Source of the DNA: Collinsella sp. BA40
GTDB lineage: Bacteria > Actinomycetota > Coriobacteriia > Coriobacteriales > Coriobacteriaceae
Length of the DNA: 64,000 nt
Reading direction: 5' to 3'
Assembly (NCBI RefSeq): GCF_008014645.1
Contig: NZ_VOWY01000002.1
Span: forward strand, 172,328 to 236,327
The position numbers and the translations under genes were made by a program. This document shows, piece after piece, positions 1 to 8,072 of this stretch (position 1 is the stretch's first letter; every line of letters starts with the position of its first letter). The notes below the pieces were generated by a model. That model searched no databases, had not been told where the DNA came from, and worked only from the letters and a program-made list of their open reading frames with translations.

Positions 1-1
1 C

Positions 2-52
2 GAGAAGCGTGCCGCGCGCGATGCCAAAACGCTCGAGCGCAAGAACAAGTAA
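2..52 (+). CDS. C-terminal end of an upstream gene (partial)
   Basis: The frame starting at base 2 is open from the window edge to a TAA at 50-52 and reads a charged, Lys/Arg/Glu-rich tail ending in KNK. A strong hairpin terminator follows 35 bases later, which supports a real gene end here. Too little is present to name the product. Confidence 0.5.
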   Translation, partial: EKRAARDAKTLERKNK

Positions 53-86
53 GAACGATTTTCCGGGTACAAAGGGGAATCATAGG

Positions 87-128
87 ACGGGTGCGTCGCG
101 CGGTGGTGCCGCGGACGCACCCGTTTTT
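87..128 (+). terminator. Rho-independent terminator
   Basis: A perfect 11-bp stem (87-97 with 114-124) is extended by an inner 5-bp stem (99-103 with 109-113) and runs into five T residues (124-128). It ends the upstream transcript just before the aminopeptidase ribosome-binding site. Confidence 0.85.
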
Positions 129-155
129 CAACGCAAACAGGAAAGGGGGCCCGCT

Positions 156-1436
156 ATGAGCGAGCTCAAATACAGTCTGGAAGAGGTCCGCGTGGGCATG
201 GAGCGCCTGATGCCCAGCATCGAGCGGTACGCCGAGCTGGTCGTCCGCAAGGGTGTGAACGTGAAGGACGGCCAGGAGGTCGTGGTGCAGGCCCCGGTTG
301 AGTGCGCTTTGTTCGTGCGCCTGCTGGTGGCGGCAGCGTATCGGGCCGGAGCCGGCCATGTGACGGTGATCTGGAACGATGACGTGGTGACGCGCCTCAC
401 GTACGAGAACGTCGAGACCTCGTGGTTCGAAACGGTTCCCTCCTGGCAGCACGAGCAGTTGGACTCCCTGGCCGAGCAGGGCGCGTGCTTCATCTTTGTG
501 GAGGGCGCCGACCCCGAGGCGCTCAAGGGGATCGATTCGGCAAAGCCCGCCGCCGCAAGCAAGGCGTGCAACACGCAGTGCCGTGCGTTCCGCCATGGCC
601 TGGACTTCAACATCAACCCGTGGTGCATCGCCGGCGCCCCCGTGGCCGCATGGGCGCGCCACGTCTTCCCGGGAGAGTGCGATGAGGTTGCCGTCTACAA
701 GCTGTGGCAGGCCATCCTCTCGGTGGCGCGCGCGGACGGTCCCGATCCGCAGAGCGCTTGGGAGCTGCATGATGCAACCTTCGAGAAGAACCTGCGCCTT
801 ATGAACGAGCGCCACTTCGACGCGTTGCGCTACACGGCCTCCAACGGCACCGACATCACGATCGGCCTTACAAGCAAGCACCTGTGGGCGGGCGGTAAGT
901 GCGAGACGCCCGACGGGCATCCGTTCTTCCCCAACATCCCCACCGAGGAGATCTTCACCTCGCCCGACTGCGAGCGCGCCGACGGCATCGTGTACTCGGC
1001 GCTGCCGCTCATCCGCCACGGTAACAAGATCGACCGTTTCTGGCTGCGTTTCGAGAACGGTAAGGTCGTCGACTTCGACGCCGCCATCGGCCGCGATACG
1101 CTGGCGAGCATCCTCGATACCGACGAAGGGGGCCGCAGACTGGGCGAGGTGGCGCTCATTTCCAAGAACACCCCTATCCGCGAAAGCGGTCTGCTGTTCT
1201 TCGATACGCTCTACGATGAGAACGCCAGCTGCCACTTGGCGCTGGGCTCGGGTTTCAGCGAGTGCTACGAGGGCGGGTACGAGATGTCCAACGATGAGCT
1301 GCGTGCTGCCGGCATGAATATCTCGGCAACGCACGTGGACTTCATGATTGGCACCGATGACCTTGCGATCACGGGCATCGATGCCGACGGCAACGAGGAG
1401 CCGGTGTTCGTGAACGGTCAGTGGAGCTGGGAGTAA
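156..1436 (+). CDS. M29 family aminopeptidase
   Basis: Predicted 426-residue cytosolic metal-dependent aminopeptidase of the AmpS/PepS/AmpT (M29) family, removing N-terminal residues from peptides. The C-terminal half carries family blocks that supply the two metal ions' ligands: NIPTEEIFTSPD, then FFDTLYDENASCHLALGSG (His), then SATHVDFMIGTDD (His and Asp). The length is typical for the family. The ATG at 156 is chosen because GAAAGGGGG lies 7-15 bases upstream; the frame is open further upstream, but that stretch overlaps the terminator of the previous gene. It appears monocistronic and is followed by a tRNA gene. Family assignment is firm; substrate preference cannot be read from sequence. 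Confidence 0.93.
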   Translation: MSELKYSLEEVRVGMERLMPSIERYAELVVRKGVNVKDGQEVVVQAPVECALFVRLLVAAAYRAGAGHVTVIWNDDVVTRLTYENVETSWFETVPSWQHEQLDSLAEQGACFIFVEGADPEALKGIDSAKPAAASKACNTQCRAFRHGLDFNINPWCIAGAPVAAWARHVFPGECDEVAVYKLWQAILSVARADGPDPQSAWELHDATFEKNLRLMNERHFDALRYTASNGTDITIGLTSKHLWAGGKCETPDGHPFFPNIPTEEIFTSPDCERADGIVYSALPLIRHGNKIDRFWLRFENGKVVDFDAAIGRDTLASILDTDEGGRRLGEVALISKNTPIRESGLLFFDTLYDENASCHLALGSGFSECYEGGYEMSNDELRAAGMNISATHVDFMIGTDDLAITGIDADGNEEPVFVNGQWSWE

Positions 1437-1477
1437 GGAGTGCCGCGTTCCTGGACCCTTGCTGCGCGTGACCGTGG

Positions 1478-1483
1478 TACAAT
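1478..1483 (+). promoter_or_regulatory. Extended -10 of the tRNA-Lys promoter
   Basis: TGGTACAAT places a TG-extended -10 (TACAAT) ten bases before the mature tRNA 5' end. No good -35 is visible at standard spacing (the best match, TTGCTG at 1459, is only 13 bases away). Confidence 0.5.
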
Positions 1484-1492
1484 GCCTGCTGC

Positions 1493-1568
1493 GGGCCGTT
1501 AGCTCAGCTGGCAGAGCAGGGGACTTTTAATCCCAAGGCCCAGGGTTCGAACCCCTGACGGCCCACCA
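1493..1568 (+). tRNA. tRNA-Lys (anticodon UUU)
   Basis: Complete cloverleaf: 7-bp acceptor stem (1493-1499 with 1558-1564), D arm 1502-1517, anticodon loop CTTTTAA (1524-1530) with anticodon TTT at 1526-1528, and the T arm GGTTCGAACCCC-type segment. The CCA end is encoded at 1566-1568. The outermost anticodon-stem pair looks like a G-A mismatch; otherwise the structure is standard. Confidence 0.97.
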
Positions 1569-1575
1569 TCGCATG

Positions 1576-1608
1576 AAAACGCGAGGACGCATTCGTCCTC
1601 GCGTTTTT
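1576..1608 (+). terminator. Terminator after tRNA-Lys
   Basis: A 14-bp stem (1576-1589 with 1594-1607, loop CATT) with a T run starting at 1604 and continuing into TTTTT at 1610-1614. The remaining 260 bases up to the next gene show no gene. Confidence 0.85.
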
Positions 1609-1877
1609 GTTTTTATATGGCGCTGCTCGTTGGGCGGGGCGCGTAGCGGTTTTGGGCGCAGGTGGCCTGCCTCTTGCTGCACCATCTGGTTGCGCAGCGG
1701 CCTTACCTGCCGACAACCTACCGATAACGTAACAAATAAAACGCCTGCGAGGACGCCGGTCCTTCATGGGATGCGTTGCCGTATCATCAAAAGCATGGGT
1801 GCTTGCGCATTCGGCAAAACCGCTGTCGCCTCTGCGGCGGCGATATGACTTTGGGGAATGAAGGGAAGGCAAAAGCT

Positions 1878-3572
1878 ATGGTAGATGTGCATGAACTGCT
1901 TGATACCTGGATCGCTCACGTAACCGACGAGGAACTCCTTGCCGAGCTTCGCGCCATGAAGGAAGCGGGCGACGAGGACGCGATCACGGATGCGTTCTTC
2001 CAGGACCTTGCGTTCGGTACCGCGGGTCTGCGCGGCACCATCGGCGCCGGCACCAACCGCATGAATATCTACACGGTCGGCCGCGCTACCCAGGGCTTCG
2101 CTGACTACCTGGTCAAGAACTTCGAGAACCCTACCGTTGCCATCGCTCGCGATAGTCGCAACAAGGGCGAGCTCTTTGTAAAGACCACCGCCGCCATTCT
2201 GGCCGCCAACGGCGTGACCTCCTATGTGTATCCCAAGATCTCTCCGGTGCCCACGCTGTCCTGGGCCACCCGCTATCTTGAGTGCTCCGGCGGCATCTGC
2301 ATGACGGCCAGCCACAATCCCGCGCCCTACAACGGCTATAAGGCGTACGGACCGGATGGATGCCAGATCACCAGCGAGGCTGCTGCCGCTATCTCCGCAG
2401 CTATGGAGGCATGTGATCCGTTCGCCGACGTGAAGACCATGGACTTCGATGCCGCAGTGGAGCAGGGTCTGGTCAAGTGGATCGACGACGAGGTGCTCGA
2501 CGCTTACTACGACGCGGTCCTCGCGCAGTCCATCAACAACCTTACCGACGAACAGATCGCGGCCGCACCGCTCAAGCTCGTCTACACGCCGCTCAACGGC
2601 ACCGGCCTCATTCCGGTTACCACCGTGCTCGCCCGCGCCGGCGTGACCGATGTGACCGTGGTTCCCGAGCAGCGCGACCCCGATGGCGACTTCCCCACCT
2701 GCCCGTATCCCAACCCCGAGATTCGCGAGGCCATGCAGAAGGGCATCGACCTGTGCGATGAGGTGCACCCGGACCTGCTGCTGGCTACCGACCCGGATGC
2801 CGACCGTGTGGGTGTGGCCTGCGCCGATGGCTATGACTACACGCTGCTCACGGGCAACGAGATGGGCGTTCTGCTGCTCGACTACATCTGCAAGATGCGC
2901 GCCGAGCGCGGCGAGGACCTCTCCAACAAGGTTGCCGTGACCACCATCGTTTCCTCCGCCATGGTGGATGCTTTGGCCGATGAGTACGGCTTCGAGCTGC
3001 GCCGCTGCCTTACGGGCTTCAAGTATATCGGCGATATCATCACGAGCCTGTCCGACGCCGGCGAGGTGGACCGCTACATGTTCGGCTTCGAGGAGAGCTA
3101 CGGCTACCTGTCCGGCGACCATGTGCGCGACAAGGATGCCGTCAACGCGTCGCTGCTCATCTGCCAGATGGCCCAGTATTACAAGCTGCAGGGCAAGAAC
3201 CTGGTTCAGGCCATGCGCGAGCTGTACGAGAAGCATGGCTTCTACCACAACCGCACCATCTCGCTGAGCTATCCCGGCGCCGACGGCGCAGCCAAGATGG
3301 CTGGCATCATGGCGGGCCTGCGCGAGAACGCCCCGGCCGAGATCGCCGGTTCGAAGGTCGAGGCCGTGGTCGACTACGCTACGTGCGTGAACGGCCTGCC
3401 CAAGGCCGATGTCATCGAGTTCGACCTCGAGGGCGGCAACAAAGCTATCGTACGCCCCTCTGGCACCGAGCCCAAGATCAAGCTGTATGTCTTCGCCAAG
3501 GGCGAGGATGCCGCTGCCGCCGATGCGTTGCTCGACGCGATCGAGGCTTCCGGGCGCGAGCTGCTGTCGTAA
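1878..3572 (+). CDS. Phosphoglucomutase / phosphomannomutase (alpha-D-phosphohexomutase)
   Basis: 564-residue enzyme interconverting hexose 1- and 6-phosphates, feeding glycogen and cell-envelope sugar synthesis. All four family sites are visible: N-terminal FGTAGLRG (about residue 46), phosphoserine loop TASHNP (about 142), Mg-binding DPDADRVG (about 305), sugar-binding GFEESYGYLSG (about 402), and phosphate-binding RPSGTEPKIK (about 525). EESYG is typical of the PgcA-like long form. The ATG at 1878 is preferred because GAAGGGAAGG lies just upstream; an in-frame ATG at 1845 lacks such a site. It is a single gene bounded by the tRNA terminator and its own terminator. Confidence 0.93.
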   Translation: MVDVHELLDTWIAHVTDEELLAELRAMKEAGDEDAITDAFFQDLAFGTAGLRGTIGAGTNRMNIYTVGRATQGFADYLVKNFENPTVAIARDSRNKGELFVKTTAAILAANGVTSYVYPKISPVPTLSWATRYLECSGGICMTASHNPAPYNGYKAYGPDGCQITSEAAAAISAAMEACDPFADVKTMDFDAAVEQGLVKWIDDEVLDAYYDAVLAQSINNLTDEQIAAAPLKLVYTPLNGTGLIPVTTVLARAGVTDVTVVPEQRDPDGDFPTCPYPNPEIREAMQKGIDLCDEVHPDLLLATDPDADRVGVACADGYDYTLLTGNEMGVLLLDYICKMRAERGEDLSNKVAVTTIVSSAMVDALADEYGFELRRCLTGFKYIGDIITSLSDAGEVDRYMFGFEESYGYLSGDHVRDKDAVNASLLICQMAQYYKLQGKNLVQAMRELYEKHGFYHNRTISLSYPGADGAAKMAGIMAGLRENAPAEIAGSKVEAVVDYATCVNGLPKADVIEFDLEGGNKAIVRPSGTEPKIKLYVFAKGEDAAAADALLDAIEASGRELLS

Positions 3573-3637
3573 GGGAGCGCGTCTGATGCCTGCATGCGCG
3601 CTCGCGGCGACGGCGCGGTGTTGTAGCGCGTACTGCT

Positions 3638-3674
3638 ATACAGGGTCCACCGAACTGGTGGGCCCTGTATTTTT
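3638..3674 (+). terminator. Terminator after the phosphohexomutase gene
   Basis: Stem 3638-3651 with 3657-3670 (one G-T pair), loop GAACT, running into ATTTTT. It isolates the gene from the pilus operon. Confidence 0.85.
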
Positions 3675-3797
3675 ATCCAATTGTTAAGGCTTGATGGAGG
3701 ATCGGGCCTGAGCGGTAAAAAATCGGTACCGAATGGTTATTGCGGTTTATTTTCCGCATAACCCAGACGCTACCCCCTTCCCCCTCACCAAATGATA

Positions 3798-3825
3798 TTG
3801 AAATTGTTTACTTATATCTGATACT
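3798..3825 (+). promoter_or_regulatory. Probable promoter of the pilus operon
   Basis: TTGAAA (3798-3803), a 16-bp spacer and GATACT (3820-3825) lie in the only AT-rich stretch of this gap, about 55 bases before the first pilin start. Assigned by consensus only. Confidence 0.45.
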
Positions 3826-3879
3826 GTCATGCGTAAGACAAATGAATCTGGAGAGCTCTAAGCTGTGAGGGGATGGCTT

Positions 3880-5355
3880 ATGAAGCACTTGAGAAAGATC
3901 GTCGCCGTTGTCGCTGCAACGGTGATCGGCGTCGCGGCGCTTATCGCCGCCCCCGCCCCCGCGCGCGCCGGCGCGGGCTCGCTATACATCACGTCATCGC
4001 ATGGTGGCGATGCGGCTGTCTACGATGCGTATCGCATCGCGGATGATGCCGCATTGCCCGATAACGCTCAATTTAATTGGCCTGGGCTTTCCGGCGTATC
4101 GCTCGACGGCTACGAAACGTACCCGGCGTACGACCCCGCATCTCCGAACTCTGCCCGGGATGGCCGCGCGTTGGTGGAGCGTGTGAGCGCAGACGTATCG
4201 GTGGACAACGCCGGCGTCCTCGCCCATGCGCTTGAGGGGTATGTGGTGCCCGGGGCCGCGCCGGTAGCGCGCGTGAAGGCTGATGGGCCTGCGGTTGCGG
4301 TACCTGACGGATGGTATCTGCTCCGGGCACATGGACGCCGCACGCTCTTTGCGTGGGTGGACGGCGGTCCTGTCGAGCTGGGCGATAAGTCCGATACCCC
4401 GGTGGTGGGCAAGCAGGTGAGCTCCGGCGCCGGCTGGGGCCGCTCGGCTGTTGCGGGCTCGGGCCGCGTCGTCTCCTTCCGCGTCGATGCCGCGCTGCCG
4501 CTGTCCATGGAGGCCGCCCGCGCCTATCCGCTCGCCATCGACGACTCCTGGGACGAGGGCCTCGTCCTCGATACCGATAGTATCCGCGTGGAGCTGCTGG
4601 CCAACGACGAGCCCGCCCGCGACCTGACGGACGCCGTCGAGGTCGAGGTATCCGATCGCTCTATCCGCGTGGGCTCCGATGATCTGCACGCCCTGGGCGC
4701 CGAGCCGGGCAACGCGCTGCGTCTCTCCTACAAGATGACCATCGCTCCCGGCGCCAAGGTCGGCGCCGCCGGCCTCTCCAACTCGGCCCATGCCGGCTAC
4801 GAGGCCTGGACGGGCCACTGCCAGACGCCGGCCGCCGCGGCCCGCGTCTTCGCGGCCAACCTCAAGCTCTCCAAGGTCGACGCCTCCGGCGCCCCGCTCG
4901 CGGGCGCCGTCGTCGCGATCCGTCGCGGCGGCGAGTGGTTGCACGCCGACGGTTCCTTCGGCGCCGAGTCCGCGCGCCTCGAGCTCGCCTCGGGCGAGGA
5001 CGGCGCGTTCCCCGCGCTGCCCGTGCTCTCGGACGGCTCCTACGAGGTGGTCGAGCTCTCCGCACCTAAGGGCTACCGCGCTGCCGATCCCGCCATCTTC
5101 CAGTTGGGCGTACACGCCGGCGAGGGTGACCTCACGCTTGACGCCTGGGCCTCCAAGCCGCTGCGCGTGGCCGGCGTGGACGCCGAGAGCGCCACGGCGA
5201 GCCTGGAGCTCGTGAACGAGAAGGCCGCCTCCGGCTGGCCCGGCTTCATCCCGCAGACCGGCGATACCGCTTGGTGGCTCGTTGCCGCCACGCTGGTCGT
5301 CGCTGGCGCCGCGGTTCTGGTGGCCGGTGCCCGCCGCAAGTGCCAGAGGGCGTAG
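3880..5355 (+). CDS. Minor pilin / SpaA-type wall-anchored pilus subunit
   Basis: 491 residues, exported and wall- or pilus-linked. A Sec signal peptide ends near residue 30 (PAPARA). The N-terminal part carries the YDAYRI-type start common to class C sortase pilins. A SpaA/Cna-B prealbumin-like domain begins at NLKLSKVDASGAPL and has the isopeptide E-box VVELSAPKGY. The C-terminus has the sorting signal IPQTG (from residue 457), a hydrophobic segment and a basic tail. ATG 3880 follows GAGGGG at 7-8 bases; a GTG at 3865 is a weaker alternative. It is first in an operon with a major pilin, sortase and tip adhesin, so a base or minor subunit role is likely (inference). The first sorting-signal residue is Ile instead of Leu. 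Confidence 0.85.
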   Translation: MKHLRKIVAVVAATVIGVAALIAAPAPARAGAGSLYITSSHGGDAAVYDAYRIADDAALPDNAQFNWPGLSGVSLDGYETYPAYDPASPNSARDGRALVERVSADVSVDNAGVLAHALEGYVVPGAAPVARVKADGPAVAVPDGWYLLRAHGRRTLFAWVDGGPVELGDKSDTPVVGKQVSSGAGWGRSAVAGSGRVVSFRVDAALPLSMEAARAYPLAIDDSWDEGLVLDTDSIRVELLANDEPARDLTDAVEVEVSDRSIRVGSDDLHALGAEPGNALRLSYKMTIAPGAKVGAAGLSNSAHAGYEAWTGHCQTPAAAARVFAANLKLSKVDASGAPLAGAVVAIRRGGEWLHADGSFGAESARLELASGEDGAFPALPVLSDGSYEVVELSAPKGYRAADPAIFQLGVHAGEGDLTLDAWASKPLRVAGVDAESATASLELVNEKAASGWPGFIPQTGDTAWWLVAATLVVAGAAVLVAGARRKCQRA

Positions 5356-5381
5356 GGGCGTCCTTCTATATACGGTGTCAG

Positions 5382-5406
5382 ACGCGGATCGTGCTGTATT
5401 CCGCGT
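5382..5406 (+). other. Hairpin between minor and major pilin genes
   Basis: ACGCGGA (5382-5388) and TCCGCGT (5400-5406) form a perfect 7-bp stem with an 11-base loop in the 100-base gap. A TATAAG-like hexamer at 5411-5416 could be a weak internal promoter. Either could set the expression ratio of the two subunits, but neither is proven. Confidence 0.3.
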
Positions 5407-5455
5407 GGCATATAAGGTTCGGTACATCACTATCTCGAAAGGGGAGAAATACGTG

Positions 5456-7075
5456 ATGGAGAAGTGCACGATGAATGGGTTGAAGCGCCGCGCCGCGGTG
5501 CTGGCCGTTACCGCCGCTCTGGGCGGTAGCGCGCTGCTGGGTGCCGCTGCACCCATGACCGCTTGGGCTGCCGGTGCGACCGGTACAGTGACGATCCACC
5601 CCGCTGCCGGCAACGAGAAGACGAGCTATCAGGCGTACCGTCTGTTTACCGCCGTGATCAATGACAAGGACAGCGCTGCTTCCAAGGTTGATTGGGATGC
5701 TTCGGTGGATGACGGTAAGAAGGATGCTCTCATCGCCAAGATCAACGAGCTCACCAAGAATGGCTATGACCAGTGGGTTGCCAACAAGGGCGACAAGAAG
5801 CTCGCTCAGAACGTGCTCGAGTACATCAGCGGGCAGATCACTGCTTCCGACAAGGTCGACATCAAGGGCCAGGGCTCGCTTACCGCTGGCACCTTCGGCA
5901 TGAAGCTTGCGACTTGGATCGCCAACGAGAGTGGCATTCAGCCCGTTGCCGAGGTCAAGCCCGACGCCGCCTTCACCAATGAAGAGGGCTACTACCTCTT
6001 CGTGACCAAGGCTGCTTCCGGCGCTGTTGCCACGTCCCCCATCTGGTTCCCGCTCGGTGGCCGTGCCAACGAGGTCTTCGAGAAGGCCAGCGTCCCCACC
6101 GTCGACAAGACGATGGGTGGCGCCGAGGCCGGTTCCGGCCAAATCGGCGAGGAGCTGCCGTTCGTCGTTACCGCCACGCTGCCGGGTAACTACAACTCCT
6201 ACAGCTCTTACGCCATGACCATCAAGGACACCCCCACCAACCTCGCTATCGTCGAGGGCTCGGTCGTGGTGAAGTCCGGCGATAAGACGATCACCAACGC
6301 CGAGGGCGTTTCCGTGAGCGTGACCGGCACCGGCATGACCGTGAAGATCAACGACCTTAAGAAGGCTGATCCCACTGCAACCAATGCTACAAAGGTTGTC
6401 GTCGAGTACAAGGCTAAGCTCACGCCCGCAGCCAGCAACAAGCCCGGCGCAAACGCGAACAAGGTCGAGTACGAGTACTCCAGCAACCCCGGTGTGACCA
6501 CCGAGACCATCACCACCGCCGATCCCGAGGGCGCTGTGCCCGTGTACACCTTCCTGCTGAACCTCTCCAAGAAGGACAAACACACGGATGTGAATCTGGA
6601 TGGTGCAGAGTTCATCATCAGGAACGAGGCTGGTAAGTATTACGACAAGGACGCAAAGACCTGGTCGCTCGACGAGGCCGCTGCCAAGGCCAAGCCGCTC
6701 ACCACGTCCAACGGTACCCTGTCTGTTATGGGCATGGACGAAGGCACCTTCACCCTCACCGAGGTCAAGGCCCCGGAGAAGTACGAGCTCCCCAGCAATC
6801 CCAGCGTCACGATCAAGGTGACTCCCGACTATAACTTCGACGGTACCCTCAAGTCGCTCGCCGTCGAGGCCAAGGGTGACATCGTGAGTGCCAAGGACGA
6901 GGTCGTTGCCGACAAGGCCGAGGGCACGCTGTCCGTCACCGCCGTGAACGACAAGAACGTTGCGCTGGCTATGACCGGTGCCGAGGGTGTTGGCATGGCT
7001 GGTGCCGGCGTCGTCGCGCTCGGCCTGGTGTGGTACGCCGTGCGCTCGCGCCGCGATCGCGCCAACCAGCAGTAA
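5456..7075 (+). CDS. Major pilin (backbone, isopeptide-forming) with LAMTG sorting signal
   Basis: 539 residues. A Sec signal peptide ends near residue 38 (TAWA). The mature protein starts TGTVTIHP and includes SYQAYRLF, typical of type-2 fimbrial/SpaA backbone pilins. PTVDKT carries the usual isopeptide Lys. A second domain, LLNLSKKDKHTDVNLDGAEF, ends with the E-box TFTLTEVKAPEKYE, and ANKVEYEYSSNP resembles the polymerisation region of FimA/SpaA pilins. The C-terminus reads LAMTG (504-508), a hydrophobic helix and RSRRDR. The motif has Ala where Pro is expected. ATG 5456 is chosen (AAAGGGGA about 10 bases upstream); GTG 5453 is adjacent. The next gene is a class C sortase, supporting its role as the polymerised shaft. 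Confidence 0.88.
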   Translation: MEKCTMNGLKRRAAVLAVTAALGGSALLGAAAPMTAWAAGATGTVTIHPAAGNEKTSYQAYRLFTAVINDKDSAASKVDWDASVDDGKKDALIAKINELTKNGYDQWVANKGDKKLAQNVLEYISGQITASDKVDIKGQGSLTAGTFGMKLATWIANESGIQPVAEVKPDAAFTNEEGYYLFVTKAASGAVATSPIWFPLGGRANEVFEKASVPTVDKTMGGAEAGSGQIGEELPFVVTATLPGNYNSYSSYAMTIKDTPTNLAIVEGSVVVKSGDKTITNAEGVSVSVTGTGMTVKINDLKKADPTATNATKVVVEYKAKLTPAASNKPGANANKVEYEYSSNPGVTTETITTADPEGAVPVYTFLLNLSKKDKHTDVNLDGAEFIIRNEAGKYYDKDAKTWSLDEAAAKAKPLTTSNGTLSVMGMDEGTFTLTEVKAPEKYELPSNPSVTIKVTPDYNFDGTLKSLAVEAKGDIVSAKDEVVADKAEGTLSVTAVNDKNVALAMTGAEGVGMAGAGVVALGLVWYAVRSRRDRANQQ

Positions 7076-7093
7076 CGGAAGCCATCGAGTGCA

Positions 7094-8059
7094 ATGGGGT
7101 ATCAGGCTCGGCATACGCGGTATGAATCCGGAGCGGCATCGCATGGCGATGGCGTTCGCCGTGATGCGGTGAAGCGACCCTGCTCGGGTCGCCGCCGGCT
7201 GCTGCCGGTATTGGTGATCGTGGTTGGCGTGCTGATGTGCCTGGCCCCCATTGCGACCGATCTGTATTTCCGCCTTACCACGGAGTCCGAGGTCACTCAG
7301 ATGACGGATACGGCGGGAACCGTGCCCTCGGAAGAGAAGGAGCGGCTGCTCGCCCAGGCGCGTGCGTACAACGCGCGCCTGGGCGGCTACGTCGATGAGA
7401 CCGCTGCGGGTGTTACCGATATCCTGCCCTATGAGGAGCAGCTGTCGCTGAATGGCGAAGAGGCTATGGGCTGGATCGAGATTCCGCGTGCCAACATCCA
7501 GATGAAGGTGTACCACGGCGTTGGCGAGCCCGCGCTCTCCGCGGGCGTCGGCCACCAGCCCGAGACGTCGCTGCCCGTTGGGGGCGCTCGCTCGCAGTGC
7601 TTCCTTACCGGCCATTCCGGTATGCAGCAGCACCGGATCTTCGACGGTATCCGCGCCCTCGAGGCAGGGGACGTGTTTGCTGTGCATATCCTCGATGAGG
7701 TCTTTGCCTATCGCGTGACCTCGTGGGAGATTCTCGATCCGGGTTCGGTTGACGTGACGCCCCAGGACGGCGATCGCTGCACGCTGGTTACGTGCACCAC
7801 CACTCCCGACGCGCTCAATCCCAAGGGGCGTATCGGCGTGAACGACAAGCGCCTGCTGGTATATGGAGAGCGCTGCGAATATGATCCGGCTGAATTCGAG
7901 CAGACGCAGCCGGATGTTTCGGCATATGTAAATGACAACACCAGGCCGGCTCTTGTGGGCGCCTGCCTGATCTTGGCATTTGCTGCCATGTTGCTTATTG
8001 GACGATGGATGCGCAGGACGGGCCGCGGCGGCTCGGCCGATCGCGCAGAGGAACGGTAA
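7094..8059 (+). CDS. Class C (pilin-polymerising) sortase
   Basis: 321-residue membrane transpeptidase that cleaves sorting signals and joins pilins through Lys side chains. Topology fits class C: an N-terminal membrane segment (LLPVLVIVVGVLMCLAP) and a second near the C-terminus (ACLILAFAAMLLIG). The catalytic triad is visible: His174 in TGHSG, Cys234 in TLVTCTT, and Arg253 in NDKRLLVYGER. The lid region has ILPYEEQL in place of a clear DP(W/F) lid motif. It lies 18 bases after the major pilin and 13 bases before the tip adhesin, so the genes are co-transcribed. The start is the first ATG of the frame; its ribosome site is weak and a shorter form is possible. Confidence 0.92.
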   Translation: MGYQARHTRYESGAASHGDGVRRDAVKRPCSGRRRLLPVLVIVVGVLMCLAPIATDLYFRLTTESEVTQMTDTAGTVPSEEKERLLAQARAYNARLGGYVDETAAGVTDILPYEEQLSLNGEEAMGWIEIPRANIQMKVYHGVGEPALSAGVGHQPETSLPVGGARSQCFLTGHSGMQQHRIFDGIRALEAGDVFAVHILDEVFAYRVTSWEILDPGSVDVTPQDGDRCTLVTCTTTPDALNPKGRIGVNDKRLLVYGERCEYDPAEFEQTQPDVSAYVNDNTRPALVGACLILAFAAMLLIGRWMRRTGRGGSADRAEER

Positions 8060-8072
8060 GGCGAGGTACCGT

